The translations under genes and the position numbers were made by a program. 10,000 bases of DNA from Rheinheimera sp. (GTDB lineage Bacteria; Pseudomonadota; Gammaproteobacteria; Enterobacterales; Alteromonadaceae): positions 1 to 10,000 of the forward strand of contig NZ_JAIWOI010000089.1 of NCBI RefSeq assembly GCF_020217005.1, in the 5' to 3' direction. The notes below the pieces were generated by a model. The model worked only from the letters and a program-made list of their open reading frames with translations. It did not search any database and was not told the DNA's origin. Shown here piece by piece: positions 1 through 7,120 of this stretch (positions within the stretch are counted from its first letter, which is position 1; each line of letters begins with the position of its first letter).

Positions 1-57
1 GCAGGTACTTTAACTGAAGAAGATTTATTCACAGTAAACAGAGCCTTAGGTAACTAA
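1..57 (+). CDS. 3' end of an unrecognised gene (last 18 codons)
   Basis: An open frame from base 1 ends at TAA (55-57) and reads AGTLTEEDLFTVNRALGN. The codons look like those of neighbouring genes, and a strong hairpin follows 16 bases later, as expected after a gene end. The pattern G-x-L-x-E-E-x-L-x-x-V-N-x-A-L loosely recalls the last helix of MazF/PemK-type toxins. Eighteen residues are far too few to name the protein, and that resemblance is only a hint. The rest of the gene lies left of the window. Confidence 0.6.
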   Translation, partial: AGTLTEEDLFTVNRALGN

Positions 58-73
58 CACTCTGTTTAGCTCA

Positions 74-109
74 GCTCGTCTGAAGCCGCCTTTGTGGTTT
101 CAGATGAGC
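74..109 (+). terminator. Strong hairpin after the upstream gene, terminator-like
   Basis: Bases 74-87 pair with 96-109 around an 8-base loop, giving a 14-bp stem with two G-T wobbles. It sits between the stop at 57 and the lpxL start at 188. No T-run follows directly; the nearest T-rich tracts begin about 20 bases later (130-135 and 141-148). It is therefore not a textbook intrinsic terminator. It could instead be a Rho-associated 3' end or an mRNA-stabilising hairpin. Confidence 0.5.
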
Positions 110-128
110 CTGTTCCTACCAGTTAGCA

Positions 129-157
129 CTTTTTTCCCCGTTTTTTTTCGTTACAAT
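129..157 (+). promoter_or_regulatory. Possible lpxL promoter
   Basis: A good -10 box, TACAAT, lies at 152-157. The matching -35 position (129-134, CTTTTT) is poor but lies in a T-rich tract. Transcription would start near 164, giving a leader of about 24 bases before the GTG. The -10 box is the main support. Confidence 0.35.
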
Positions 158-187
158 AGCCGCACTTTTTTTGCCCGAGGATCTGCT

Positions 188-1111
188 GTGGTTCATGTTC
201 CACGTTTTACTATTGGTTTTTTGCATCCCAAACACTGGCCTTTATGGTGTGGTTTAGGCCTGATGTGGATCCTGCTGTGGTTGCCCTACCCTGTATTAAT
301 GAAAATGGGAGAAGGCGTCGGCTGGTTGCTGATGAAGGCAATGAAATCCAGGGTAAAAGTGACTCGCCGCAATCTGGAACTGTGCTTCCCCGATATGCCG
401 GAAGCCGAACGTGAAGCCCTGGTAAAACAGAATTTTAAAGAGACAGGTAAAGCGGCTTTTGAAACCTTTATTGGCTGGTGGTGGCCGGACTGGCGTGCCC
501 GTCCTTTATGTCAGTTCACCGGCAAAGAGCATATCCAGCAAATCTTAGATCAGGGCAAAGGGGTGTTATTGCTCAGCGGTCACTTTTTATCACTGGAAAT
601 GATAGCCCGTACTTTTGGTTTTCATTGCCCTGCTGTTGGGTTTTACCGCCCAAATGACAATGAAATTATGGAGTATTTCCAGTATCACGGCCGTGTGCGC
701 TCAAACCGCTACCTGATAGGCAAACGTGATGTCCGCACTATGATTAACGCTTTAAACGAAAAAGAAGTCTGCTTTTATCTGCCGGACCAGGACTATGGTC
801 GCAATAAAGCTGAATTTGTGCCGTTTTTTGCCGTAAAAGAAACAGCCACCACCACCGGGACTTTGTTATTTGCCGGCAGTGCCAATTGCGAAACTGTGCC
901 TATCCATTGTTACCGTTTGCCCGGTTATCAAGGCTATAGAGTAGATGCGTTGCCAGCTTTCGAAAACTTTCCAAGTGGCGATAACAAAGCTGATGTAACC
1001 CGCGTCAATCAATGGCTGGAACAAGGTATTCTGGCACATCCAGAACAATATATGTGGTTGCACCGCCGCTTTAAAACCCGGCCAAATCCAGAAGATCCGA
1101 GTCTGTATTAA
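188..1111 (+). CDS. lpxL: Lipid A lauroyl acyltransferase, LpxL/HtrB family
   Basis: Inner-membrane acyltransferase that adds a secondary acyl chain (laurate in E. coli) from acyl-ACP to Kdo2-lipid IVA late in lipid A synthesis. From the GTG the protein is 307 residues, close to E. coli LpxL (306). The N-terminus has the LHPKHWPLW block and one membrane helix (about 17-39). The catalytic H-x4-E motif is HFLSLE, with His132 and Glu137, the same numbers as in E. coli. Further family blocks are FYRPNDN (152-158), PDQDYG (199-204) and the C-terminal MWLHRRFKTRP (289-299). The GTG at 188 is chosen because GAGGA (177-181) lies 6 bases upstream and the length then fits the family. A longer frame from TTG at 92 begins inside the upstream hairpin and is unlikely. 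LpxL is preferred over LpxM or LpxP on these motifs; the acyl chain cannot be told from sequence. Confidence 0.93.
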   Translation: MVHVPRFTIGFLHPKHWPLWCGLGLMWILLWLPYPVLMKMGEGVGWLLMKAMKSRVKVTRRNLELCFPDMPEAEREALVKQNFKETGKAAFETFIGWWWPDWRARPLCQFTGKEHIQQILDQGKGVLLLSGHFLSLEMIARTFGFHCPAVGFYRPNDNEIMEYFQYHGRVRSNRYLIGKRDVRTMINALNEKEVCFYLPDQDYGRNKAEFVPFFAVKETATTTGTLLFAGSANCETVPIHCYRLPGYQGYRVDALPAFENFPSGDNKADVTRVNQWLEQGILAHPEQYMWLHRRFKTRPNPEDPSLY

Positions 1112-1146
1112 AAAGCGCTTTTGCAGCTTTGGCATAAGAACTGAAG

Positions 1147-1176
1147 TTGCAGCACGGCGCCAAGGCAAGCTATGAT
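1147..1176 (+). promoter_or_regulatory. Sigma-70 promoter for the membrane protein at 1205
   Basis: TTGCAG (1147-1152) and TATGAT (1171-1176) are 18 bases apart, both close to consensus. Transcription would begin around 1183, about 20 bases before the ATG, so this gene need not depend on lpxL read-through. Confidence 0.5.
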
Positions 1177-1204
1177 GCATTGACGCTGACCAGGGATAAA
1201 AGCT

Positions 1205-1813
1205 ATGTGGTTTTGGATCAAGCATTTATTGCTTGCAGCATTATTATTTATACTCGCTGCTATTGTGATGTTTAAACCGGAATTGCTGTATTTCAAGCCG
1301 GAAAAGTTGTCTGAGAAAAGTTCAGACGCGGTGAAAGGTTTTAGTAACTTCTACAGCAATATCCGCAGTTCCTTTACGAACAAAGAAGATGAGTCCGCTG
1401 ACTTTGTCATTGAATTAACTGAAGATCACAGCAATCTGGTTTCATTGTTAAGGGACAGAGCCAACCGTATGGTGGCTTTACCTGAAAACTGGAAAGGTAA
1501 GGAAACCGACAGACGTTTTCGAGTTGGTGATACGCTAAAAACTGTACTGACCATGCAAGGCCGCAAAGAAGGGGTTGAGCTGTTCTGGGTTTTGTCAAAA
1601 GACTACAAAGTAAAACACTACTTTCAAACTGACTTCAGTTACATCAGCGCTATTCAGGAAGCGTCACAGGCTATCTCTTCCGACTTTGAACAACCAGTGC
1701 AAGCTTACTTCTGCAATGTATCCAGAGCAGTGGTGCTGACGGATAAAATCATTCCGTTCCTACAACAAAACTGCATCAACATTAACGCACCACGCCGCAG
1801 AGTCAATGGTTAA
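1205..1813 (+). CDS. Unrecognised membrane-anchored protein, 202 aa
   Basis: I do not recognise this protein. The ATG at 1205 has AGGGA (1192-1196) 8 bases upstream and a good promoter behind it. Residues 4-23 form one strong hydrophobic segment with no clear cleavage motif, followed by a Lys/Glu/Ser-rich stretch (24-65). This suggests an N-terminal anchor with the rest in the periplasm. The soluble part (66-200) is mixed and ends in a basic APRRR tail. It has only two cysteines, 170 and 190, both near the C-terminus; they could form a disulfide if periplasmic. No catalytic motif is visible. It follows lpxL by 93 bases on the same strand but has its own promoter, and it converges on glnE with 19 bases between stop codons. 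The steady codon use and clear start signals support a real gene; function unknown. Confidence 0.8.
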   Translation: MWFWIKHLLLAALLFILAAIVMFKPELLYFKPEKLSEKSSDAVKGFSNFYSNIRSSFTNKEDESADFVIELTEDHSNLVSLLRDRANRMVALPENWKGKETDRRFRVGDTLKTVLTMQGRKEGVELFWVLSKDYKVKHYFQTDFSYISAIQEASQAISSDFEQPVQAYFCNVSRAVVLTDKIIPFLQQNCININAPRRRVNG

Positions 1814-1824
1814 AGCCCAGAGGT

Positions 1825-1848
1825 GCAGCCTGTCAGCCGAACAGCTGC
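1825..1848. terminator. Weak hairpin between convergent gene ends
   Basis: GCAGC-(C)-TGT (1825-1833) can pair with ACA-GCTGC (1841-1848), an 8-bp stem with one bulged C and a 7-base loop. It spans the glnE stop codon between the two convergent genes. Neither strand has a T-run after it, so a terminator role is only positional inference. Confidence 0.25.
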
Positions 1849-4658
1849 TCCCAGACTTTACGTACTTGCTCCATAGCCTGTTCTAACTGCTGAGCAGTTT
1901 CGGTAGCAGGATCCAGAGTTTGCCTGTGACTGACACCTCTCAACTGCTGGTAGGCTTGTTGCAATGCCTGTGTTTGCTCGGGTTTTAATAATGCAGTCGC
2001 TGCGGCTGCATCCAGAATACGAATATTGTCGCTGTAGAAATACAAATCCGCATACTGGTGACCATAACCCAAGACCAAATACTGACTAATAAATTCCAGA
2101 TCCACTATGCCGCCTGACGCATGTTTCACTTCCGTCGACTGCTCACCATGATGCTGCCTTAATTTTTGCCTCATGTCAGTCACTTCAGCCTTCAGCACTG
2201 CTAAGTCTCTGGGCTTAGCCAAAATTTCACTGCGGATTTGATTAAAGCGCTGAGCTATTTTGTCATCCCCATAGACCAGGCGACTGCGCACCAAAGCCTG
2301 ATGTTCCCAGGTCCAGGCTTCTTTCTCCAGATAATCAGCATAGGTATCAATATGCACAGCCAATAAGCCTGCATTACCCGCCGGACGCAAACGGGTGTCT
2401 ATATCGTACAAAACGCCACTTGGTGTTCTGGTAGTAAACATATGCACTATGCGCTGCACTAACTTGATGTAAAACTGACGGGAATCAATGGCTTTGTCGC
2501 CCTGAGTCGGCGCCAGGTTATCGCATTGATGGACAAAAACCAGATCCAAATCTGAACCATAGCCTAGCTCCAGTCCGCCCAGTTTTCCGTAGGCCAGCAC
2601 GGCAAAAGCTTTGGCATCCTCGGCTTGTAAACCTGCAGGTAAACCGTACTTTTCCGCCATTTGTTGCCAAGCCAATTCCACTACAGCCGCGATAATAGCT
2701 TCAGCTAAAAAGGTCAGATGGTCGCTGACTTTCATCAAAGGTAAAATGCCCGTGATATCCGCTGCGGCAATGCGCAGTTGTTGTGCTTGCTTAAACTGGC
2801 GCAACACTTCCATTTGTAACTCTAAATCGTCCGTAGGCACCCGGAGCATCACCTGACGTAACTTATCCCTGTAGTCTGTTGAATCAGGCACCTGATACAA
2901 CTGGGACGGATCAATTAACTCGTCCAGCAACAAGGGGTAACGTGCCAGATGTTCAGCCAGCCAGCCACTTTTATGACATAACATCACCAGTTGCTGCAGT
3001 GCAGGCGGGTTTTCTGACAACAACTCAAGATAAGCGGTACGGCTGACGATTTGCCGGAAAACCCCCAGCACCCGCTGCAATACCAAAGCCGAACCTTGTT
3101 GTTTCGCCAGTTGATGCAATAATACCGGAATAAGTCTTTCTAACAGCTCCCGCCCCCTTGGGCCTACACTGCGTTTTTGGCAATCTTGCTTAAACTGCTT
3201 TAAATGCTCCAGCAGTTGCACTGCTTCATCAACTGCTAACCAGTCCAGATGCTCAGCTAAATCCTGAGACGACAATTCGCTATCCCAGCATAAACGGCCT
3301 AACACCATTTCTTCCGGCTCAGGATTATCACCTTGATCAATAACCAGCTTAAAATGCTGATGAATGCGGCCCATGGCCTGCTCTGTGGTGTCAGTCAGTT
3401 GTTGCCAGTTACTGAAACCTAAACCCAGCACCAGACGTTGCCGGCTTAACTCGTCGGAAGGTAAGGTTTGAGTTTGTTGATCGTCCACCCCCTGTAGCAA
3501 CTGCTCAACTTTACGCAACCACAAATAATCCAGTTTAAGTTGTTGATGTTGCTCCGGTTCCAACAACTGCTGACTTTGCAAAGCGTCCAAGGCTTTAAAA
3601 ATAGACACTTGTTGTAACTCTGGCATACGGCCACCTCGGATCAGCTGCAGAGTTTGCACCACAAACTCCACTTCGCGGATACCACCGGCGCCGAGCTTAA
3701 TATTGTCCACTCTGTTACGGCGGCGGTTTTCCTGCTCTATGAGCTGTTTCATCCGCCGCAGCGATTCCAGCGCTGAGTAGTCGATGTAACGGCGGTAGAC
3801 AAAAGGTTTCAGCAGTTGATTCAGCTCCACTGCATGCACAGGATCCGGGTTCAGGATACGGGCTTTGAGCATGGCGTAGCGCTCCCACTCTCTGCCTTGC
3901 GCCTGATAATAATCTTCCATAGCGGCAAAACTCAGTACCAACGGCCCTGAATCACCAAAAGGGCGTAAACGCATATCGACTCTAAACACAAAGCCGTCGG
4001 CCGTAACCTGATGCAAAGCGGAAATAAGTTTCTGGCCTAATTTGGTAAAAAACTGCTGATTTTCAACAGCTCTGCGGCCACCACTGGTTTCGCCGTTATG
4101 CGGATAGGTAAAAATCAGGTCGATGTCGGATGAAAAGTTCAGCTCACCGCCCCCCAGTTTTCCCATACCCAAAATCAGCAAAGGCATAGCATTGCCATTT
4201 TGATCCAAAGGCTGGCCCCACTGACTGGCCACATCCTGATAGGCCCACTGATAGGCGCTGTTAATCAGATTGTCAGCCATACCCGAAATATCCAGCAGGC
4301 ACTGCTCTGTCGATTTCACAGCGAGAATATCGGCCGCCAGAATTTGGGCAAGCTGTGCATTACGGCAACGGCGCAAGGCTTTAAATACTGCGGCTTCGCT
4401 ATGATCGGTAAGATCAGACAACGGGTTCTGATGTATTAAAGTTTTAGCCAACAGCTCTTTATTCAGCAACTGCGTAACAAGCTCTGGTTGCTGTTGCATC
4501 ACCCTGCCTAAAAATGGGCTGACCGCCAACAAAAGTTTGAGATCCTGCTGCTGTTCAGCGCTAAAATCCGGCCGCATCAAGGTCGGCAGGACAAGCTCAA
4601 CTTCATGTTGTAACTCAGACGGCAATACAGCGGCTAAGCGGGCGGACAATTGGCTCAT
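1833..4658 (-). CDS. glnE: Bifunctional glutamine synthetase adenylyltransferase / adenylyl-removing enzyme
   Basis: Cytoplasmic enzyme that turns glutamine synthetase down by AMP transfer to a tyrosine and back up by phosphorolytic AMP removal, under PII control. At 941 residues it is complete (E. coli 946). It has the expected two nucleotidyltransferase halves. The N-terminal, adenylyl-removing half has GKLGGGELNFSSDIDL with Asp178 and Asp180. The C-terminal, adenylylating half has GKLGGLELGYGSDLDL with Asp703 and Asp705. Each half also carries its partner motif: GAGGIREVEF (323-332) and SGGIVDLEF (848-856). Both metal-binding DxD pairs are intact, so both activities should work. The start ATG (4658-4656) has GAGG (4667-4664) 5 bases upstream. 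It lies 7 bases after the ygiF-like gene, whose TGA overlaps this ribosome site, suggesting translational coupling. In E. coli hldE follows glnE; here a convergent gene does. Confidence 0.97.
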   Translation of the reverse strand: MSQLSARLAAVLPSELQHEVELVLPTLMRPDFSAEQQQDLKLLLAVSPFLGRVMQQQPELVTQLLNKELLAKTLIHQNPLSDLTDHSEAAVFKALRRCRNAQLAQILAADILAVKSTEQCLLDISGMADNLINSAYQWAYQDVASQWGQPLDQNGNAMPLLILGMGKLGGGELNFSSDIDLIFTYPHNGETSGGRRAVENQQFFTKLGQKLISALHQVTADGFVFRVDMRLRPFGDSGPLVLSFAAMEDYYQAQGREWERYAMLKARILNPDPVHAVELNQLLKPFVYRRYIDYSALESLRRMKQLIEQENRRRNRVDNIKLGAGGIREVEFVVQTLQLIRGGRMPELQQVSIFKALDALQSQQLLEPEQHQQLKLDYLWLRKVEQLLQGVDDQQTQTLPSDELSRQRLVLGLGFSNWQQLTDTTEQAMGRIHQHFKLVIDQGDNPEPEEMVLGRLCWDSELSSQDLAEHLDWLAVDEAVQLLEHLKQFKQDCQKRSVGPRGRELLERLIPVLLHQLAKQQGSALVLQRVLGVFRQIVSRTAYLELLSENPPALQQLVMLCHKSGWLAEHLARYPLLLDELIDPSQLYQVPDSTDYRDKLRQVMLRVPTDDLELQMEVLRQFKQAQQLRIAAADITGILPLMKVSDHLTFLAEAIIAAVVELAWQQMAEKYGLPAGLQAEDAKAFAVLAYGKLGGLELGYGSDLDLVFVHQCDNLAPTQGDKAIDSRQFYIKLVQRIVHMFTTRTPSGVLYDIDTRLRPAGNAGLLAVHIDTYADYLEKEAWTWEHQALVRSRLVYGDDKIAQRFNQIRSEILAKPRDLAVLKAEVTDMRQKLRQHHGEQSTEVKHASGGIVDLEFISQYLVLGYGHQYADLYFYSDNIRILDAAAATALLKPEQTQALQQAYQQLRGVSHRQTLDPATETAQQLEQAMEQVRKVWEQLFG

Positions 4659-4665
4659 CAGTACC

Positions 4666-5541
4666 TCAGGCAGAAATCAAAGATTCAGAACAATTTAACA
4701 GCGCACAGTTATAAGCTGCACTGCTGAAAAAATTCAAGGCCTGCGTGGTTTCAGGCAGAGTCAAACTAGCGAAGTCGGTTGAGACGACAGCCAAAGCGTT
4801 CAGGCACTCTGTGATGACGTGCCATGACGCAGGATCCTGACTGCGTAAAAAGTAGCTTTCGTGGTATTGCAGAGATTTTAACAAGGCTGCTGTGCTGCTG
4901 TGATCCGCCGGCATAAAAACCAAAGGCTGGTTCTGCACCAGGCGGTATCCCCGCTCAGCTTTAGACTGCCAACCCAGGCGCAGCGGCAACAGCTTAACCA
5001 GTTGACGTGATAACTCAAACAAAGCGTTGACATCGCCTTGTTGTAACTCCAGCTCCAGTTCAGCTATGGCTTCCCTTTGCTCGCCTGATATCACTTCGCC
5101 CTGGTCCAACACCGCTTCGACTGTACTGCCATCTGCTAAAGTTAACAACCAACTTTGCCGGACAAAGTCGGTGCGAAACAGCTGTTTCACCTGACGTTGT
5201 AGCTGCACCAAATCAGTCCCGTGCGGCCATATCTCTGCCGGAAAAGCACTGAGCTCGGGCCAAACCGAAGCACAAGCCAGATTGTATTCTGGCCGAAGAT
5301 GCAAACCACCATGTTGCTGCCCTGCCAGTTTTATGGTTTGTTCAAACTGTCCCTTCTTCAGGCGGGTACGAAGCCCGGCATCATGGCGGCGAAACCACAA
5401 ATCGTCCGTTTCATAGTACGCATTGAGTAGCTGCACGCTTTCATGTTTTTGTACAGCCTTTGCCAGTTGCCGCCAGACTAAATCCAGGGCCGGCACCGGG
5501 CTTTGAATAAGTAAAAATTTAAGTTCTGCTTCCATCGCCAT
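4666..5541 (-). CDS. ygiF: CYTH-domain inorganic triphosphatase, YgiF-like, with shortened C-terminus
   Basis: CYTH (triphosphate tunnel) hydrolase; E. coli YgiF cleaves inorganic tripolyphosphate with a divalent metal. The signature ExExK is present near the start (Glu4, Glu6, Lys8). Other tunnel residues can be followed: LRTR (57-60), Lys71, RPEYN (83-87), EAVLDQG (142-148), ELELEL (161-166) and SKAERGY (193-199). The first 205 residues track E. coli YgiF closely. The tail differs: E. coli YgiF is 433 residues with a C-terminal CHAD domain, while this protein stops at 291, leaving only about 80 poorly matching residues. The stop is natural in context because it overlaps the glnE ribosome site, so a recent frameshift is unlikely. 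The ATG at 5541 is preferred over the one at 5535, since AGGA (5556-5553) is 11 bases from the first. First gene of a ygiF-glnE unit, as in E. coli. Confidence 0.9.
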   Translation of the reverse strand: MAMEAELKFLLIQSPVPALDLVWRQLAKAVQKHESVQLLNAYYETDDLWFRRHDAGLRTRLKKGQFEQTIKLAGQQHGGLHLRPEYNLACASVWPELSAFPAEIWPHGTDLVQLQRQVKQLFRTDFVRQSWLLTLADGSTVEAVLDQGEVISGEQREAIAELELELQQGDVNALFELSRQLVKLLPLRLGWQSKAERGYRLVQNQPLVFMPADHSSTAALLKSLQYHESYFLRSQDPASWHVITECLNALAVVSTDFASLTLPETTQALNFFSSAAYNCALLNCSESLISA

Positions 5542-5572
5542 AGCGGCTTATTTCCTGTTCTGCAAGAAGAAG

Positions 5573-5602
5573 TTGTCAATTGATGACCATCTAGCCTATG
5601 AT
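5573..5602 (+). promoter_or_regulatory. Sigma-70 promoter for the ygiM-like gene
   Basis: TTGTCA (5573-5578) and TATGAT (5597-5602) are 18 bases apart, a near-consensus pair. Transcription would start near 5609, about 46 bases before the chosen ATG at 5655. The -10 box overlaps an in-frame ATG at 5598, which therefore cannot be used from this promoter. Confidence 0.6.
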
Positions 5603-5621
5603 CGGCTCAATTCTTTATTTT

Positions 5622-5645
5622 GACCAGATGTTGGTCGGTTTTTTT
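5622..5645 (+). promoter_or_regulatory. Attenuator-like hairpin plus T-run in the ygiM leader
   Basis: GACCA (5622-5626) and TGGTC (5632-5636) form a 5-bp stem around GATGT, extendable by two T-G pairs. Seven T's follow at 5639-5645. This is the layout of a small intrinsic terminator, placed between the predicted promoter and the ribosome site (AGGA, 5646-5649). It might attenuate ygiM, but the stem is short and may be leaky. Confidence 0.4.
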
Positions 5646-5654
5646 AGGATTTTT

Positions 5655-6278
5655 ATGTTGATCACTTCAAGACCATGGCAAGCAGGCATGCTTCTGGCCA
5701 CAGTGTTGCTGAGCACCAGCGTCACTGCACAACAAGAAACTACAGGCACACCGGTCAGCCCACAAAATGCATACATCAGCGATAAGCTGATTACTTACAT
5801 TTACAACGGCCCGGGCCGTGATTTTAAAATCATTGGCAGCATAGCTGCGGGCGAAGAAATTAAACTTGTGGCAGAAGACAGCACTTCGACCTACTGGCAA
5901 CTGACCGACAGTAAAGGCCGCACCGGCTGGATTTTAAAACAGTACGTCAGTTTAACTCCGGTCTTTGGTGGTGAAGCCGATCAACTGCAACAGCAATTAC
6001 AACAACAGCAGAGTTTAGTCAGCCAGTTGCAACAAGAAAAAGAGCAGTTACAACAACAACTCAATGAAACAGACGCCGCAGTGCAACAAGCCGAAAAAGC
6101 CACAGCGACTGCGCAGCAAACTATTGCTCTGCTGACTCAACAACTGCAGGAAAAGCCATCCGCCTTCTGGCAAGACAAAATGGTATTAGGTTCAATCTTA
6201 GGCTTCGCCGGTCTGTTGTTAGGCTTGCTGGTCCCGGCATTAATTCCATCACGCCGCCGCAAAGAACGCTGGATGTGA
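5655..6278 (+). CDS. ygiM: SH3b-domain membrane protein, YgiM/TIGR04211 type
   Basis: Envelope protein of the YgiM family; its exact role is not established. From the ATG at 5655 it has 207 residues (E. coli YgiM 206) and the full family layout. There is a signal peptide (1-25, cleavage likely at VTA|QQ), a bacterial SH3 domain (about 38-102, with GPGRDFKIIG and GRTGWI), a Gln-rich coiled coil (106-165) and a C-terminal membrane helix (177-197). It ends in the basic RRRKERW, almost identical to the E. coli end. The domains should face the periplasm with a short cytoplasmic tail. The start is set by AGGA (5646-5649), 5 bases upstream; the in-frame ATG at 5598 would overlap the promoter -10 and add an odd hydrophobic stretch. 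Divergent from ygiF as in E. coli, but the usual downstream cca gene is missing. Confidence 0.9.
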   Translation: MLITSRPWQAGMLLATVLLSTSVTAQQETTGTPVSPQNAYISDKLITYIYNGPGRDFKIIGSIAAGEEIKLVAEDSTSTYWQLTDSKGRTGWILKQYVSLTPVFGGEADQLQQQLQQQQSLVSQLQQEKEQLQQQLNETDAAVQQAEKATATAQQTIALLTQQLQEKPSAFWQDKMVLGSILGFAGLLLGLLVPALIPSRRRKERWM

Positions 6279-6281
6279 TTG

Positions 6282-6296
6282 AAGGCTATTAGCCTT
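6282..6296 (+). terminator. Small hairpin after ygiM
   Basis: AAGGCT (6282-6287) and AGCCTT (6291-6296) form a perfect 6-bp stem with a 3-base loop, four bases after the ygiM stop. No real T-run follows (ACCTTCTG), so it is at best a weak or Rho-assisted terminator. The rest of the 204-base gap to the next gene is AT-rich; it shows a possible weak promoter (TTGACT 6402-6407, AATAGA 6425-6430) and nothing else convincing. Confidence 0.35.
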
Positions 6297-6482
6297 ACCT
6301 TCTGAAATACCCTATTTATTGAATAAAAATCAGGTGCTGAGTTGGCTTTAAAGGCTCAGTATCTGGTTTGATTCCATGTGCTTTTGTGACTGTTGCCGAC
6401 ATTGACTTTAGTGAAATGTATTGCAATAGATGTAGAGCAGCATTAGCTTGAAATGATTAAAAAACACAAAAGCCAATAACTG

Positions 6483-6881
6483 ATGGAAATTACAAATACA
6501 GTCAAAGAGTTAATTTCTCAATTGAGTCAAGACTTAAGCATCATGGAAGTTTGGCTAATCGGTTCACGTGCTTCAGATAGTGCCCATGTTGCATCAGACT
6601 GGGATCTTCTTGTTTTCTCAACAATCGAACCACGAGTCACAGCATCAAGAATCGATGGAGTTGATATCATATGGAAAGGGCCATCTGGGAATGTTTTACT
6701 TGAAGGGCAACCAATTTCCCATCAGTTCAAATTTTCAGACTTCAATTGGCTTGTAACTTCTGAAAATCAAGCAACATATCTCGGAAAAAAATTTAACGAT
6801 GTACCCGACGGTATTCGCGACGCATCTATACCTTTGCAATCTAAAATTAAAGGCAAGGCGATTTGCCTTTGGCGGCGCTAG
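6483..6881 (+). CDS. Orphan minimal nucleotidyltransferase-domain protein
   Basis: A 132-residue protein of the Pol-beta-like minimal nucleotidyltransferase (MNT) superfamily. The signature is GSR (27-29) followed by SDWDLLVF, giving Asp39 and Asp41, with a likely third acidic residue at Asp61 (VDIIW). The catalytic triad thus looks intact. Such proteins transfer a nucleotide to a protein, RNA or small molecule; here the target is unknown. In MntA/HepT toxin-antitoxin pairs an MNT protein sits beside a HEPN protein, but I find no HEPN gene on either side, so this looks like an orphan. No Shine-Dalgarno is visible before the ATG at 6483, and an in-frame TAA at 6477 rules out a longer form. The gene is visibly AT-richer than its neighbours, suggesting separate acquisition. 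Its last codons run into an 8-bp hairpin (6849-6870), so the C-terminus KAICLWRR may have been reshaped by the adjoining structured DNA. Confidence 0.75.
   Translation: MEITNTVKELISQLSQDLSIMEVWLIGSRASDSAHVASDWDLLVFSTIEPRVTASRIDGVDIIWKGPSGNVLLEGQPISHQFKFSDFNWLVTSENQATYLGKKFNDVPDGIRDASIPLQSKIKGKAICLWRR
6849..6870. repeat. Perfect 8-bp inverted repeat at the end of the nucleotidyltransferase gene
   Basis: AAAGGCAA (6849-6856) pairs with TTGCCTTT (6863-6870) around GGCGAT; two more T-G pairs can extend it. It lies inside the final codons of the gene and marks the left edge of the hairpin-rich stretch. No T-run follows on the + strand. Confidence 0.6.
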
Positions 6882-7055
6882 TAAACTGGGTCTACAACAA
6901 GTTGCTAGTGAGAGTCCGGAGCATTAGGGCCAGATTTTGCGGAGTGTTTCATTCCCAAGCGTCGCTTTCTAAAATCAATACAAAAGTCACACCAACTACT
7001 GGCACCAATCCCCCATTGGGGCGAGGTTCCGGTACTTCGCTGAGCTCAGTACGTC

Positions 7056-7100
7056 CATTCGGCGGCAAGCCAAACTGTTGGCTTACCGAAAGCCCGAATG
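7056..7100. repeat. 45-base compound stem-loop
   Basis: The stem has three parts. CATTCGG (7056-7062) pairs with CCGAATG (7094-7100), CGG (7063-7065) with CCG (7086-7088), and AAGCCAA (7067-7073) with TTGGCTT (7078-7084). The loop is ACTG; there is one C/A mismatch and a 5-base bulge (7089-7093). Seventeen pairs in 45 bases is well beyond chance and resembles a folded RNA element more than a simple terminator, as no T-run follows. Confidence 0.6.
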
Positions 7101-7101
7101 A

Positions 7102-7118
7102 ACCCAGAAAAATTGGGT
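7102..7118. repeat. Small hairpin ACCCA/TGGGT
   Basis: ACCCA (7102-7106) and TGGGT (7114-7118) form a 5-bp stem with an A-rich 7-base loop, directly between the two larger stem-loops. On its own it is weak; its packing with them is the reason to record it. Confidence 0.4.
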
Positions 7119-7120
7119 GG

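Noticed and set aside
92..187. N-terminal extension of LpxL from a TTG at 92
   Set aside because: It starts inside the hairpin at 74-109, has no ribosome site, adds residues absent from the family and overlaps the likely promoter. GTG at 188 has GAGGA at good spacing and gives the normal length.
5598..5654. Earlier ATG for the ygiM-like gene
   Set aside because: It overlaps the -10 box, reads through the leader hairpin and lacks a ribosome site. The ATG at 5655 gives the family length and a clean signal peptide.
6350..6482. Strong promoter for the nucleotidyltransferase gene
   Set aside because: TTGACT at 6402 is a fair -35, but the best -10 at correct spacing (AATAGA) is poor, so it is only mentioned, not called.
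6888..6930. Integron attC-like site after the nucleotidyltransferase (GTCTACAAC ... GCATTAGGGC)
   Set aside because: The end boxes only partly resemble attC consensus and are not complementary enough to fold as an attC hairpin; no integrase or second cassette is present.
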